Origin: Paroedura picta
Taxonomy: Eukaryota; Chordata; Lepidosauria; Squamata; Gekkonidae
Length of the DNA stretch: 64,000 nt
Direction of reading: 5' to 3'
NCBI RefSeq assembly: GCF_049243985.1
Contig: NC_135371.1
Span: 5,171,501-5,235,500, forward strand
The notes under the pieces were generated by a model. The model saw only the letters and a program-made list of their open reading frames with translations. It had not been told where the DNA came from and did no database searches. Below, piece by piece: positions 34,333 to 47,125 of this stretch (its first letter is position 1; every line of letters starts with the position of its first letter). The position numbers were made by a program, and so were the translations under genes.

Positions 34333-34661
34333 AGAGAGCCAGTTTGGTGTAGTGGTTAGGAGTGAGGGCTTCTAATCTGGCATGCTGGGTTCGTTTCTGC
34401 GCTCCCCCACATGCAATCAGCTGGGTGACCTTGGGCTCGCCACGGCACTGATAAAACTGTTCTGACTGAGCAGTGATATCAGGGCTCTCTCAGCCTCACC
34501 CACCCCACAGGGTGTCTGTTGTGGGGAGAGGAATGGGAAAGCGACTGTAAGCCGCTTTGAGCCTCCTTCGGGTAGGGAAAAGCGGCATATAAGAACCTTC
34601 TTCTTCTTCTTCTTCTTCTTCTTCTTCTTCTTCTTCTTCTTCTTCTTCTTCTTCTTCTTCT
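34333..34661 (+). mobile_element. SINE family 1 with expanded (TTC)n tail
   Basis: Full head and body, tail expanded to about 65 nt of TTC repeats (34594-34661). Confidence 0.88.
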
Positions 34662-34849
34662 GTGAAGGACAGATCTTCCAAGACCGCACAGCTGCAAGTT
34701 GGTGCTTCTTGAAAAGACTGCCTGGACAGAAGTCAGAAAGACCGAGGCCCTGGTCTGCCCAAATACAACAGGCCTGAATTGTGAAGCCTTGGTTGCTTTT
34801 AGATGTGTTGAATATGGTTCCAAAGATTATATCTGTTGAACTTGGGTTA

Positions 34850-35152
34850 AAGGTAAAGGTAAAGGTATCCCCTGTGCAAGCACCGAGTCATGTCTGACCC
34901 TTGGGGTGACGCCCTCTAGCGTTTTCATGGCAGACTCAATACGGGGTGGTTTGCCAGTGCCTTCCCCAGTCATTACCGTTTACCCCCCAGCAAGCTGGGT
35001 ACTCGTTTTACCGACCCCGGAAGGATGGAAGGCTGAGTCAACCTTGAGCCGGCTGCTGGGATTGAACTCCCAGCCTCATGGGCAAAGCTTTCAGACGGCT
35101 GCCTTACCACTCTGCGCCACAAGAGGCTCTTGTGGCTCTCCGCCACAAGAGG
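34850..35152 (-). mobile_element. SINE family 2
   Basis: Minus-strand copy with 11-bp target duplication AACTTGGGTTA (34839-34849; 35153-35163). An extra partial head (CTCCGCCACAAGAGG) sits at its 5' side. Confidence 0.9.
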
Positions 35153-35163
35153 AACTTGGGTTA

Positions 35164-36710
35164 CAGCTTGACATAAAGTCAAGTGTCACAAGGTGGAAAT
35201 CACACTGTCATAGATGTGAACTCTCTCCCTTCTTCAATTAAAATAAATATTTTTGACATTATTAAAACGAAATAGGTTACATGAGCATGGCTCTTTATCG
35301 TTCACTCATGCCCAGAACTAACTGAAAGAAACGATAGATTACAGAACTGATAGTCCCATCTGGGAGTGATGGGAGACAATGACACCCAAAGTGTGTTGTA
35401 AAGGGCTGGGGGGGGGGATGAAGTAAAGGGGGGGGAGAAGGCGTCCTTCAGTGCCCACCTTCAATTAGTCGAAGGACCACATGTGGTCCACAGCCCACAG
35501 TTTGGGGATCGCTAGCTTAGAGAAAACATCGAGTGAGTTTCACTTAACTGGCCCCACAGAAGGGAATTGTGCCCAAAATACCCCAGAGCTCTTCAGTGGA
35601 GGTTGTGAGAGACTCTCTAGTATTCCTAAAAGCTCTTTGTTGGGGATCTGATACATGTCATTTTTCTGATTTTAAGTTTAAGGAACAATCTCTAACATGA
35701 CTTTTCCTCCTGATTTGAGGTGACTTCTCTGTGTCTGATACAATTCAGACATGCAAATAATTGGTGCATCTTTCTTTAATATCCAATCCTTTCTAGAATT
35801 CTTCTGTTGATTGTCCTCAAATTTAAAACCATAACCTGAATATGCTTGCCTGGGATACAAAGGCAAATTCTGCACATATGTAAAAATAACATTAGGCCAG
35901 CTCAGTGTAGTAGCACTCAATGGTATTGCGCCTCCCCATCTTTGCTGTCTTCACACTTTTGCTGTCTTGCCTTTGTCTGCCTCCTTTTCATACATCTTAC
36001 CCTCCACATCAGCTTCTTGAAATGGCAGAAGAGAGCAACATGCCTTATATGCCTGTCAATCCATTCAGGCAACCAATCCCCTTTTCCCATATATTAAAGG
36101 TCCTGCGATGCCCACTATTTTTTTTTATTCATATTTCTCCATTGCTATGCCTATGCACCTAATCACAATTTAGATGAACAGAAATCCTTATGGGATCATG
36201 AGTCCTGATACCTTTAAAATTAATCTCATTCCTGATTGGAAGGTGGGGGGGGGGGCTTTAGAGAGGCCCACTTTGTGTTACAACTATGGGAAAAAATTCT
36301 TCCATTTCTATCTACCTGCACACTTGTCCACCTATTCGTTGCTCCCTCGAGTCAGCCATTTTTAAAAAGACGTTCCTGTTCCCAGGAACAAGGGAGAGGG
36401 AGCAATAGGCGAGGGTGTGATCAGGCAGGTGCATTTAGGGCATTTGAGTCTCCACTCCTTCCCTCTGATGGTTGCCTACTGGTTGCTGTCCTGTAGAATG
36501 TGCTGAATAGGTTGGTGAATCCACTTTATGTGATTCCCCAACTCCCACTTTAAATAGGGAGATGTAGGGAGCCGGTTACTGCTCAGATGTTGGCGATGTC
36601 ATATGGAGGTGCCGGAATATAACTATTTCGTAAGGTAAGCATTCCACTAAATATAATGAGTGCGGAAAAGCCTAAAGTGTTCATTTCGTACCTGGAATAA
36701 ACAGACCTCA
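35164..36710. other. C/D intergenic, paralogous to other gaps
   Basis: No gene. 35755-35860 matches 58405-58465 and 58790-58850 (E/F gap). 35990-36830 matches 20806-21500 (B/C gap). 35390-35515 has a hAT-like end (GTGGTCCACAGCCCACAG). Confidence 0.55.
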
Positions 36711-36712
36711 CT

Positions 36713-36751
36713 GTCATTCATTCATTCATTCATTCATTCATTCATTCATTC
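36713..36751 (+). repeat. (ATTC)n microsatellite
   Basis: About nine tandem ATTC units. Confidence 0.95.
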
Positions 36752-37071
36752 CATTTGTGTGGGCCCTTCCCTGATGGGCGGAAGAGCTCGTTATAAGATT
36801 AAAGAACCATTTCAGTGCTGCCAGAGCGATTCCTCAGTGGAATAGGCTTCCACAGGAGGTACTGAGTTCTCTTAACTTGCTTCTCCAGCAATAATGTTGG
36901 GTCCCATATGACATGAAACGCTTAACTGAGCAGGCCGTTGAGAATCATAAAAAGGAGTTGTTTTGCTCCCCTCCAACTGCATCCGCTAGTTAGAAGCCTT
37001 TTCAATGATTGGGATTGGTTCTATGGTTAAGGTATCTTACTAAAAAGAACAGCATGAGCCTGATTATTTTA

Positions 37072-37072
<1 letters not shown>

Positions 37073-37137
<65 letters not shown>

Positions 37138-37166
37138 TTATATTTATATTTATATTTATATTTATA
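37073..37166 (+). repeat. (ATT)n then (ATATTT)n microsatellite
   Basis: About 20 ATT units followed by TATATT units and TATACCCCGCCTCCCCCCGA, the reverse of a retroelement tail. Confidence 0.93.
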
Positions 37167-37383
37167 CCCCGCCTCCCCCCGAAGGCTCGAGGCATATTTA
37201 TTTATTTATATATTTATTTATACTTCAGTTTCCTCTCCCAAGTGGTTTGCAAGAATTCACCCCACCATAAACCCCCATAAAACAACAATTAAAACCCAAA
37301 TGACATTCGTTAAAACCCCAGTAAAAACTAGCCCAACTACTCTCTCCCGCCTCCCTGGCTCAACAGACCTTCCATACCAAGGC

Positions 37384-37755
37384 CAGTGGTCCCCAACCTT
37401 TTTATCACCAACGACCGTTCAAGGCTTGACAATTTTACTGAGGCCTAAGGTGGGTATTCTTTTGCTGAAGGACATCTCTGCTGCCTCCTGATCCCCTGCT
37501 CCACTTGCTTTCCGACCGGTGCCTCTGTCTTCCCACCGCACACTGGGGGGCGCTTCCAGCAGCAGCTGCACAGTGCCATGCCGAGGGGGAGCCCCAGCCA
37601 TGGCCGCCGCTGGAGAGCACCCAAGGTGAACTGGTGGCAGAGTGGCAGGGCAGTCCCCGAGGCAGCAGCCAGGAAGGAGGATGAGGAGCTGCAGCCCGGT
37701 ACCGACTGATCTACAGACTGGTCCCGGTCCCCAAACCGGGGGTTGGAGACTGCTG
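37384..37755 (-). mobile_element. hAT-type non-autonomous element, 3' flank of D
   Basis: Reverse-oriented copy of the 1181-1544 family: CAGTGGTCCCCAACC at left, GGGGGTTGGAGACTGCTG at right. Inserted into flank that is continuous in B (about 10905-10925). Confidence 0.8.
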
Positions 37756-37832
37756 CCTCAGGGGGACCATCTAAGGGAGAGCCGGGTCTTTACACACAAC
37801 ACAGGTTTAAAATGAAAAATATCTGCAGAGAA

Positions 37833-38743
37833 TCAACTTCCATCTTGACCTTTCATCCTGAGATGGTCCTTCATATTCAGACCAGACCTCATTACGATGA
37901 TGTAACATTTGGGGAGGAAGATGCAGCCCAGCAGCCCAGCACTGGAGGCCAAGATGGAGAAGATCTGCACGGCGACCATGTATTTCCCCTTGGTGCTCAG
38001 GTAGGTGGGCACAAAGGACACCCAAACACTGCAGAAGACCAGCATGCTGAAGGTGATCAGCTTGGCTTCGTTGAAGGCCCCAGGGAGCTTCCTGGCCAGG
38101 AAGGCCACTGTGAAGGAGATGGCAGCCAGGAAGCCCATGTAGCCCAGGGCACCATAAAACATGGCCACAGACCCTTCATTGCATTGCAATATGATCTGTC
38201 CATGAATCGAGTGCTTGTCTGACTCTGGGAAAGGAGGAGAGATGCCCAGCCAGAGAGCACAGAAGCCAATCTGTACAGTAGAACAAGAAAGGACAATGTA
38301 TTTTGCAAGAGTCATCCCCACCCATTTCCTCATCCTGTTCCCTGGCTGGGTGGCCATGAAGGCCACCACCACAGTGACCGTTTTAGCCAATACGGAAGAG
38401 ATGGCAACTGAGAAGATGGTGCAGAAGGCTGTTTGTCGGAGAAGGCAGGTCACCCTCCTTGGCTGGCCAATGAAGAGAAGGCAGGACAGGAAGGAAAGCA
38501 GGAGTGAGATGAGAAGAATGTAGGTAAGGTCTCGGTTGTTGGCTTTGACTATTGGGGTATCCATATTTTTAATGAAGATTCCTAGAATGAGAACTGTGGC
38601 TATGGAGAAGGAGAGGACCAAAACAATGAGCATCATCCCTAAAGTCTCTTCATAAGAAAGGAAAGTCACCTCTTTGGGAAGGCACTGAGTGTGCTCTGGG
38701 TTGGGGTACTGATCTTCTGGGCATTTGGTGCAACTCTTTGCAT
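37833..38743 (-). CDS. V2R-D exon 6 (seven-helix domain)
   Basis: 911 nt; [16 protein letters not shown] to GQDGS stop. Helix 1 is diverged ([19 protein letters not shown]); the rest matches C and E. Confidence 0.92.
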
Positions 38744-41700
38744 CTGAAAGGAAAAGGAGGGACTTCAGCATCATATTGATCTAATTCATATCCACCACAA
38801 AGTGACCTCCTTTGCAATCCATAGAGCCAAATTTCATCAGGGTGAGAATTGGATTTTTGTACCTTTATAGTAATAACTGTCCGTTCTGTCTTTGGGTTTC
38901 ATTGTTACAGATGCTGAAGGGTAGATGAAAGACATTGCAAGTCAGCATTGCTGGTTCAGCCTGAATATCCCCACCAAAAGGGGTTCCTGGGAGATCAAAA
39001 CATCCCTCAAATATAGGAGAGCTTCTGTAACGTCCTGTTACCTCTATAGGCCTCAGCTTTAATATAGGGATGAGTGCTCTAGTACAGGCGTAGTCAACCT
39101 GTGATCCTCCAGATGTTCATGGACTACAATTCCCATGAGCCTCTGCCAGCAAATGCAAATGCCAGCAAATTGTAGTCCATGGACATCTGGAGGACCACAG
39201 GTTGACTACCCCTGCTCTAGTAGAAATAAATAGCTGAAATTATGCCAAGGAGAAAACCATGGGGAAGGCACTGGCAAACCACCCCGTATTGAGTCTGCCA
39301 TGAAAACGCTAGAGGGCGTCACCCCAAGGGTCAGACATGATTCGGTGCTTGCACAAGGGATACCTTTACCTTTAGTGCATGAAATTCTGAGAAAATTTTA
39401 AAAACTGACCCTTGGCTCCGTAGCCAGGAGGATGACCTTTTCCCCATCACCCACCTTCCTGAGAGGAGACAGTTCCTTCCCCACACAGAGAACAGTCTAA
39501 GCAGCAAATGGGCTTCCCTTCCAGGGCCACCTTCACATATCCAGGGAGGCAGCTGTTGGCACACCTGGAATCAGGCATCCTCTGCAGACAGAGACAAGGA
39601 GCGTTATCCGGGGGAAGGAGGTCTCATTCACTGGGGAAGGGCAATTTTGTAAGATTTATGAAGGCGGATATGATGAAATGGTCCATTCCACGCACTTATC
39701 GCTGGCAACTGTTGATAACTCTTGTCTAAAATAAAGGCTCAGAAGATTCTCAAGCAGGTTTCATGGATTAGACTAAATAGATATTTAGACCTTACACAAC
39801 CAATCTCCCCACCTTCTTAAAACAGGGGGGCCACACAATAGCAGCCTGATCCAGGGTCAGCTTCATCTCCCCCGAGGCCTGTCTTTCGATGCTCCCAACT
39901 TTGACGCTCCGGAAGGAAAGGTTGCGCAACATGATCATGTTCACAATGTCCAAGTTGGCTTCCAAGGCCCCATTTTCACCCACATCCATTCCACCCACAG
40001 AAGAGTTTTGAAACTGGTAGCGTCTCAGGAAAGGATGAAGCTGGAACCACAGAGAGAATAACCATATTTAGAAAACGGAAGACTCTTCTACGTACTCGTT
40101 GCAGCTTGATACATTTGCAACTTGTGGCGTGAGTTTTCGAGTGCAAGCACTCTTCCTCAGACTTGCACTCGAAAGCTCACGCGCTGAATAAATCTTTGTT
40201 GGTCTTAAAGGTTGCTACTGGACTCTGATATTACTGTGCTTCTTCAGACCAACACGGCTACGCATTTGCAGCCAGACAGTAAGCTTTTCTTGAAGATGGC
40301 TAATTGAAGAACAGGCTTTGGCAGTTGTGCAGATGTGTTGTGTAAATAGGGGGGAAGGCCGGGTCCCTCCTGTGATTGAGACGCAGCCTGCCACACTCTC
40401 CCTTCCGGGAGAGAAGAGCAAGGTATAAAAACGAACTTTTCTTTTTCTTAATACTCTCTGTGATTTAAAATTCTGTACATTTTAAAAGCATCAACTTCCT
40501 TCAAACGATGGATTTCTCAACCTATGATTGGAGCCCTGTTTTTTATTTGGCAGATTCTAGTCTAGCAGCACCTGGGAACCAAGGAGATTGGGGAGGTATC
40601 AGCATTTGAGAGTCAAAGTTCCCTTCCTGATACACAAGTAGGACGAGCCATCCTTGAGTCCTCCCATCCCTCTCTGGACTCCTCTGCTGAAGACCAGCAC
40701 GGACACCCTCTGAAAATATTTTACGTTGGGGAGTTGTTATCCTACCATCAGGTCTTTTTCTAAAGGCCCGTCACTCCAGCCCAGACAAAATTGAATGTGG
40801 TAAGGAGGAGGGTTACAATTCAGTTCAAAGGATGAGCAATAGGGCTCCCAAGGGGAACTACAGGAGATGTTTTCTCTTAAATTCACCAGAGAAAAACCAT
40901 TTCCGAGATCAGCAGTGGAGTTGACTGTCTAAAGAGGTGGTGCCCTCCCCCTCACTGATAGTCTCAAAGCAGTGGCTGGACATCTTGGATGCTTATGGCT
41001 GATCCTCCATTGAGCAGGGCATGGGACCAGATGGCCCTATGGCCCCCTCCCACAGTAGGGTTCTACGATTCTATAAGAGAGTTCGCCAAGAGAGGCAGAT
41101 GCTGGATGTGCCTGAGACATTTCCTAAAGTTTGTGTGACAACCATCTTAGAATAAATACACAATAATCCTTTCAAAGAGAAATTGCTGATTGGTATTCTT
41201 CATTTACAGGTAATGGATACCTGCCAAGGCTGTATTCGCTCATGTTCTCGTCTCCTTCCTCCAGCCCTCGTTGTCCTCTCAGATCTGGAGGAGTAGGCAG
41301 CATGCAAGGCACGTGCCACTGCCTGGATGGAGGAGTAAACATTCCAGGCCCTGGGAGGCAGGAGTTCTTTGAGGTCCTCCAAGGGCGTGTCTTGCAGCCC
41401 CTCTCTCTCCCTGTATCTCTGGTAGCCTCTCCCAGACAAAACAGGCTTTGAGTGGACAGGATCAAATCTTTTTCCCAGAAACTCTTCAAAAAGAGGGTGA
41501 CAAGCTTGGAAATAGAGAGACATCCTTCTTTTCTTTGTCTGGGTCTTGACGGAGAGAGATCCAAGCATAGGGAACTTAGCAGGGAAGGCGTCACACGCTA
41601 AGGTGGACAGGTTGTCTAGTAAAAGAGCTGTGATCCAAATTTTACCTAGTCTGGCTAGCATGGCATTTTCAGTAAGTAGTCTTAAACCATAAAGATATAT

Positions 41701-44618
41701 TATGGGGAAAATATATCCATAGAACACATATACTTTGACTTGGGTTTGACTGAGGAATGACCTCAAACGTTGCCTTCTTTCTGCTGACCAAACGTCGGAA
41801 GTAATGCTCTCAATGGATATCCCCTCTTCAAAGGCAACGCAGATGCCGCTCCTGAGCATGAGAGGGGTCAAGGTGACCTTGAACTTCTCCCCGCTGTCAG
41901 TGTCTTCAGCAAAGAGACCAACCCACGTCCATCGGAAATGCAGGAGCAGCCTGACAATTCCCCGGTATTGGACTTCTTCCATTGGAAGCAGATGGTAGAA
42001 AAATGGAAACTGACTTTTATCCTTAAAAACAATCAAATCCGAATCATGACTGACCTAATGGAGAAAAGGACATATTCGGATTTCATCACAATCAAAGCAT
42101 CAGTCAAAAGCAAAATACCTTATACAACTCTATGATGATAATCCAAAAGAAATCCTTCAATGGCAGGGACCAGTTTCAGCCGAGACCTTTCCTGAGAGAG
42201 ATTTCACCCTCTGTGGGGTCCATTTCAGTGGGGTGGGGGATCTGACCTTCCAGCATCAGAAGTGGAGGGGAGATTCTGTCCTACAGTTGAACTCATCCAC
42301 TAACAACCCAAGACTTCCAACCCTCACCAGATCATTGGTCAAGAATGGACCTGGAAACAACATTGAAGTTTTAATTTGGAAAAGATCCTTTACGTGTCCT
42401 TAGAATCAATACAAATTACATTGATACACAAATTTATTCCTTATAAAATATGTTTTGCTCCAAAGGGCTCTGCAAAAGACTGTCCCTTTTTGCAAAGAGA
42501 GTTTCTTATTGATCTCCTTGCAGCTTCCCAAGTCAACAAAGTCTTTCCCAAAATCTTGTAAAATCATCTACAGAGGGATGCAGATGAACCACCAGAAGAC
42601 CTGAATCCTCTCTCACATCCCTCTCAAGTCTCCTGAAAGCTGTTTTTGATCTCTACCAGAAACATTTTTATATCCACCCATGTTTCTTCAGAGACATTGA
42701 CCCGTCCTTGATTCCTACCTCAGGGATTTTGTAGGTGCTCAAGAGTGTTGAAATGTCACTGGAGATGACAGAATGAGATGCTTCAAGAACAGCCAATAGA
42801 TTATTCTGTCTGCCACATTTGTAGTTTGGAACAGACTTCTTGGCAGAGTGTTGCAGGTCTATCAAAGCACCATAGCTCAGCCTGGGATGGACAAGATTCT
42901 CGTAGATGGTGTAGCCCAGGGTGATATTTTCCGGTAAGAGCCTGGGATTCCGGTTGACCTCTTGAATGGCTAAAGAGAAGGCAAGGAGGTGCCACTGCAT
43001 CGCTAGTTTCCTGCCAAAAACACATGTACATGTCTCATTGTCCAGAGATTTGAAAAACTTGGGCCTTGCTGAGGCCTTACCTGGTATGGGCAGAAGTCCT
43101 TATGATGGTTTACAGTGATGATCACAAAAACTGGGTTAATAGGTGGCTGCCAACAAAGAGAATATACATGAGCACACTTGAAGCTGCCTTTTAGTAAAGC
43201 AGACCTCTGCTCTATCAAAATCAGGACTGTCGACAAATATTGAAAGGCCGATTCCGCACTGGGACAACGCCCCGACATACCGCTCATCCGGAGATGGAAA
43301 TCCCTGACCCCTCATGATGTCAACACTGGCAAGGGACTTCCCCACCGCTGTCCTGACTCAGGGACCTGGAACCTTAAGAACAAGGAAACACCAATATCTC
43401 TGGCTTTCCGATAGGGAACAAGGGCTCCAGCGAGGCCTCTTCCAACCCATGGCCATGTGTGAGCAAATAGACCTGGTTCTGCGGCAGCCCTCCTGATGTA
43501 CCACCATCCAGCAACCTCCTGTGCCTGCAGTGCTTCTGGCCACATGGGGAAAATGGTGGTGGGACATTACCATGTGTGACAGTATGAAACTCTGAACCAC
43601 TTCCTCCCGGTGGAAACGCCAGTGGGCAGCCCTATGCTGTGCCCTCCATGCGGAATTGGCCACAGTGGTTCTCCAGGATCTCAGGCTGAATTCTTTCACG
43701 TCGTTGACTGATTGATACTTCTTCATTGGAGATGCCAAGGATGGAACCCGTGTCCTTCTGCATGAAAAGCAGAGGCTCCTCCACTAAGCCACCGTCCCTG
43801 CCTGTCCTGGTGCCTGGATGGCGTACTTCCCAGTAGCCTTTGAGGCAGCATCTCAGTGCTGGGGATACTGTCTGAATGCCGTATCTTCTTACTAAGATCA
43901 GAGCAGCTTTAATTCATTTACAGTGAGGCATACCAGGGCTGCCCATCTAGTCAAAGAAGAATTGAAATTTCACCTGTAAGATCTTGTCTCAAATTATAAC
44001 TGGCAATCTGACCTTACCCTTTGAAGCAATGCAAGTCCCCCTGATTCCAACAGAAGGAAGCCTCCCTGGGGTGGGGCTTCGATCCTCCCCCCCCCCACTC
44101 ATTCTGCAAGGACTGTCATCGGGTCCTCTTTTCAGAGGAACAATGCTTACAAATCACCATGCTGGGGCGCTTGGCTGGTTGTTCATTTTGGTGTTCAATG
44201 GCCTATGATAGTCAGATGGTGAGCTCACCATAGCCACTTGGAGAGTCCGGTATAAGATGCCTTGCCCTCAGACTCTTGGCAGTGGAAAAAAGCCAAATTG
44301 GTTCAGCTCAAAGACGCAGAAGCAAACAGCACCCTGAAATCTGATAATAAGAAAGAACCCAGGATTCTGTCCCATCACATACATTGGAAAGTTCCACCAA
44401 GGACTGACTTACCACGTCACACTGAGAAAGGGAGGCTCCCTGAAGGTTGGCGATGGACGTTTCTCAGTCACAAAAGTGAGAAGCCCAGCAATGAGGTGGT
44501 CCCCTGTCCGGAAGACATTAAAGGGTTCAAGTTCATCCATGGTCCGAGTGAATAGGCATTTGGCACCCTCCACCCTGCAGGCTGGAAGAAGGAGCAAGAA
44601 AAGCCGAAGCAAGACCAT
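37833..44618 (-). CDS. V2R gene D, complete vomeronasal type-2 receptor
   Basis: Six open exons, about 865 residues: exon 1 44618-44413, exon 2 43010-42719, exon 3 42054-41221, exon 4 40040-39813, exon 5 39581-39455, exon 6 38743-37833. Signal peptide [19 protein letters not shown], then [15 protein letters not shown]. The most compact complete gene (6.8 kb); intron 3 has lost the SINE seen in B, C and E. Unusual residues: CLDCSLC for CFDCSLC in exon 5, WPPCFKK for WPPWYKQ at the end of exon 4, and HSIHGQ for HSQHGQ in the second extracellular loop. Intron 5 contains a palindromic MITE with an 8-bp target duplication and a partial SINE. No disabling change was seen. Confidence 0.92.
39085..39214. 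mobile_element. Palindromic hAT-type MITE, intron 5 of D
   Basis: Same family as 22991-23126; 8-bp duplication CTCTAGTA (39077-39084, 39215-39222). Empty sites are intact in B (about 12812-12822) and F (about 61890). Confidence 0.92.
39259..39373 (+). mobile_element. SINE family 2, 3' part
   Basis: GGGGAAGGCACTGGCAAACC to ATACCTTTACCTTTA; it replaces a stretch of intron 5 present in the paralogs. Confidence 0.8.
39455..39581 (-). CDS. V2R-D exon 5
   Basis: 127 nt, [20 protein letters not shown]; reads TTA (Leu) where paralogs read TTT (Phe) in the CCFDC motif, still open. Confidence 0.9.
39813..40040 (-). CDS. V2R-D exon 4
   Basis: 228 nt, ends WPPCFKK at donor GTGGGG. Confidence 0.9.
40127..40262 (+). 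repeat. Unclassified interspersed repeat, intron 3 of D
   Basis: AATAAATCTTTGTTGGTCTT and ACCAACACGGCTACGCATTT. The same family lies at 59858-59958 and, reversed, at 13897-13985. Confidence 0.6.
40838..41075 (+). mobile_element. Ancient CR1 relic, intron 3 of D
   Basis: Orthologous to 26372-26637; GCTGATCCTCCATTGAGCAG and GATTCTATAAG end. Confidence 0.65.
41221..42054 (-). CDS. V2R-D exon 3
   Basis: 834 nt, [16 protein letters not shown] to HERIQPWQ; intact [10 protein letters not shown] segment that reveals the deletion in gene B. Confidence 0.92.
42719..43010 (-). CDS. V2R-D exon 2
   Basis: 292 nt; [16 protein letters not shown] to STYKIPE, with [13 protein letters not shown] distinctive. 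Confidence 0.9.
43728..43798 (-). mobile_element. tRNA-Ala-like SINE head, intron 1 of D
   Basis: More diverged counterpart of 3555-3626. Confidence 0.55.
44413..44618 (-). CDS. V2R-D exon 1
   Basis: 206 nt from ATG 44618; [15 protein letters not shown]; donor GTAAGTC. Confidence 0.9.
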
Positions 44619-45920
44619 TCTCTGCCAATGTGCGCCTTTTCCCTTTTCCCTCCCAGGAGCTGGCTCTCAGAGACTGACAGAAGGAATTGCGCCTGGTAAG
44701 ACCGGGGCAGTAGACACCTGAGCAGTCCTGCCCTGGCTTGATCAGACTGAAAGGGAAGGATCGCAAGCCTCACACTGACACAGGGTTCCTTTCCCCCAGA
44801 CAAGCCCTGAACACATTGAGAGAAAAGTCTTTTATGCACCAGACTTTCCCAGCCAGTTGCAAGATATTACACAACCTTGATCTTGGTCCACATGTTTACA
44901 TTTCTCATTTCAGAGTGAACTTTCGAGAAATCCCCGGAGCTTTGCTGATCTACGGAATAAATCACCATGATATTGATAATTAGAAGGGAAGGAATCTGCT
45001 GTTCCCTGGACTCTGTGTTTCACCATCTGTGCGGAAAAGGAGAAAAGATGTTTGCAAAAAGAGGCTATTAAGTTAGACCTAACTTTCAGGGCAAAACAAC
45101 TTTCAGAAGAGGTCGGCATGGAAGAAGCTCTGACCAGGGGCATGGGAGGCTGGATTAAGACCCAGGGATTCTTTGCTTTCCCACTGGCTGCCACAATAAC
45201 CACACCAGGCAACAGTAGAGTCATGACCCCAGAACCAGAGTTCACCTTGAGCATCCATCAGCCAGAGGAGCTTGGTGCTGCTGGGAGAAGGGGGGTCCTT
45301 TTATCCACAAGGTTCCACCAGGGATGGCCAGTTGCCATTTTGAGGAGCTGATCATGCAGGTCCAAAGTCCAATCAGACTTAAGCACAGAGTGTTCACGAT
45401 TTCTTGTCCTCCTACAACCAACTGAATAGTTTATACATCCCGTCTCAACACAGTCACACTTCCTATTGATTCCATGTTCGCAAGTTTTCTTTAAGAGATT
45501 GAACTTTATTCATTTAAGCCAGCCTAATTTCTAATCATTGAGAAACCCCTGAAACATTCTTCAGGCTTCGAGAAACCCCAGGAGTGGAGGATCAAGCAAA
45601 ATATGGTGGTCATCATAGCTGCGGACACCCCCACCCAAGGGCCCTCCCTCTCCCTCCCACTCCAGGCCCATCATTAGTCATGGGGGGGGGTTCAATATTA
45701 GCCTATATGGTCATCTCACTTGATAAATGTTTAACTGATATTAAAAATATATTTAAAATAATATATTTGGGAAACCCTTCATGGGGCATCAAGAAACCCA
45801 ATGGTTTCAAGCAGATCATCTTATCAAATCTCCCCAATTTGTCTCTCAATTTCCATTTGCTACTAAAGAGCAAGCCCTGCTGACTTCACTGACCAACCCT
45901 GTGGCTTGCGGTATTCGTCA
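44619..45920 (-). promoter_or_regulatory. Shared 5' flank of gene D
   Basis: Paralogous to A over about 1.3 kb (5' flank plus further upstream to about 45920, matching A to about 5720). AT-rich core GATATTGATAATTA at about 44967-44980. Confidence 0.45.
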
Positions 45921-46321
45921 TACGAATTGGGAAGGGCTCTGTTTTACCCAACTGGCCTCACTAACCAGGTTAGGAGGAGTCTCAGTCTCCTGACCTTTGG
46001 AGAAGTAGGCAAAGTCTCATTATGCCCAAGGGCTGTTCTGCCTCAATCCATAGAACTGTGCTGTAGTGGAGTGGGCAGGAAGACATTTTGATAAAGGGAT
46101 TCTGATCTACACCACTGTATTACTCTCCACCCCTGTCAGCACCCTCCAGACCAAGTAGCTTCTGCTCTTCTTGATGAATCATGTTCAAAAGCTCCGCCCC
46201 CTTTCATCTCTGGCTGAGATTTCCATTGATTTTTATCTCCTTACTAGTAATCAAGCCCGCTGTAATAAAAATACAGCAGGCGCTAGGTAAGGGAGCCCCC
46301 AGCAGTCGAGCGTAGCATAGT

Positions 46322-47125
46322 GCAGGGGGTTAGACTAGAAGACCCAGGAGGTCCCTTCCAACTCTATGATTCTAATAGGGATATTAAGGTGGGAGTCAGG
46401 TAGAGCACGGATGAGATGCTCCTAGACCTGGTTACAAAGTTCTCAGAGAGACAGGACAATAGTGGTCATGGGATATTTCAATCGTTGGAAAACCAGCTGC
46501 ATTAAAAATGAAAAATCCCCCAAATTCTTGATTTGTCTTGTTGACTTCATTTCCCAGAGAGTGGAACGGGCAATCAGGGGGTCTGCTATTTTAGACTTGA
46601 GTCTTACCAATACAGAAGAACTGGTTGATGAGATAAAAGTTGTCAGTGTGCTTGACTGTAGTAACAATGTGATTTTAGAGTTTATCATCTTGGGGTAGAG
46701 AAAGGCTGTACTTAGTATCACTTTTTGGCTGGACTTCAAGACAGCAGATTTTAACAAACCTATATTGCGTGGAATCCCATGGTCTGAAAAACTTAAGAAG
46801 ATGGAAGTCCAAGAAGGTTCGGAGTTTCTCAAAAGGGAAATACTGAAGGCACAATCACAGACAATTCCCTTGAGAAGGAAAACGGGGAGGAACCTCAAGA
46901 AACCAGGATGGCTCCATAAACAGCTTTCAAAATTGAATAATAAAAAAGACTCATTTAGGAAATGGGACGAGGACCTTATAACCAAGGAATGCTAAACACA
47001 ACAAGAAAGGGTTCTTATAATCAAAGTTCCGGGGACCAGAAAGTGACATTGTAGCAGATGATGAAGAGAGGGCTGAATTGCTCAATTCCTACTTCTCCTC
47101 AGTCTTCTCTTGCAAGGGGAATCGT
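46322..47125 (+). mobile_element. Old CR1 LINE, endonuclease part, plus a CR1 tail
   Basis: 46322-46377 is a CR1 tail. 46440-46990 encodes pieces like the CR1 endonuclease C-terminus (MGYFNRWKTSC, AILDLSLTNTEELVDEIKV, WLHKQLSKLNNKKDSFRKW). Broken by stops and frameshifts, and more diverged than the intron 2 CR1s. Confidence 0.8.
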
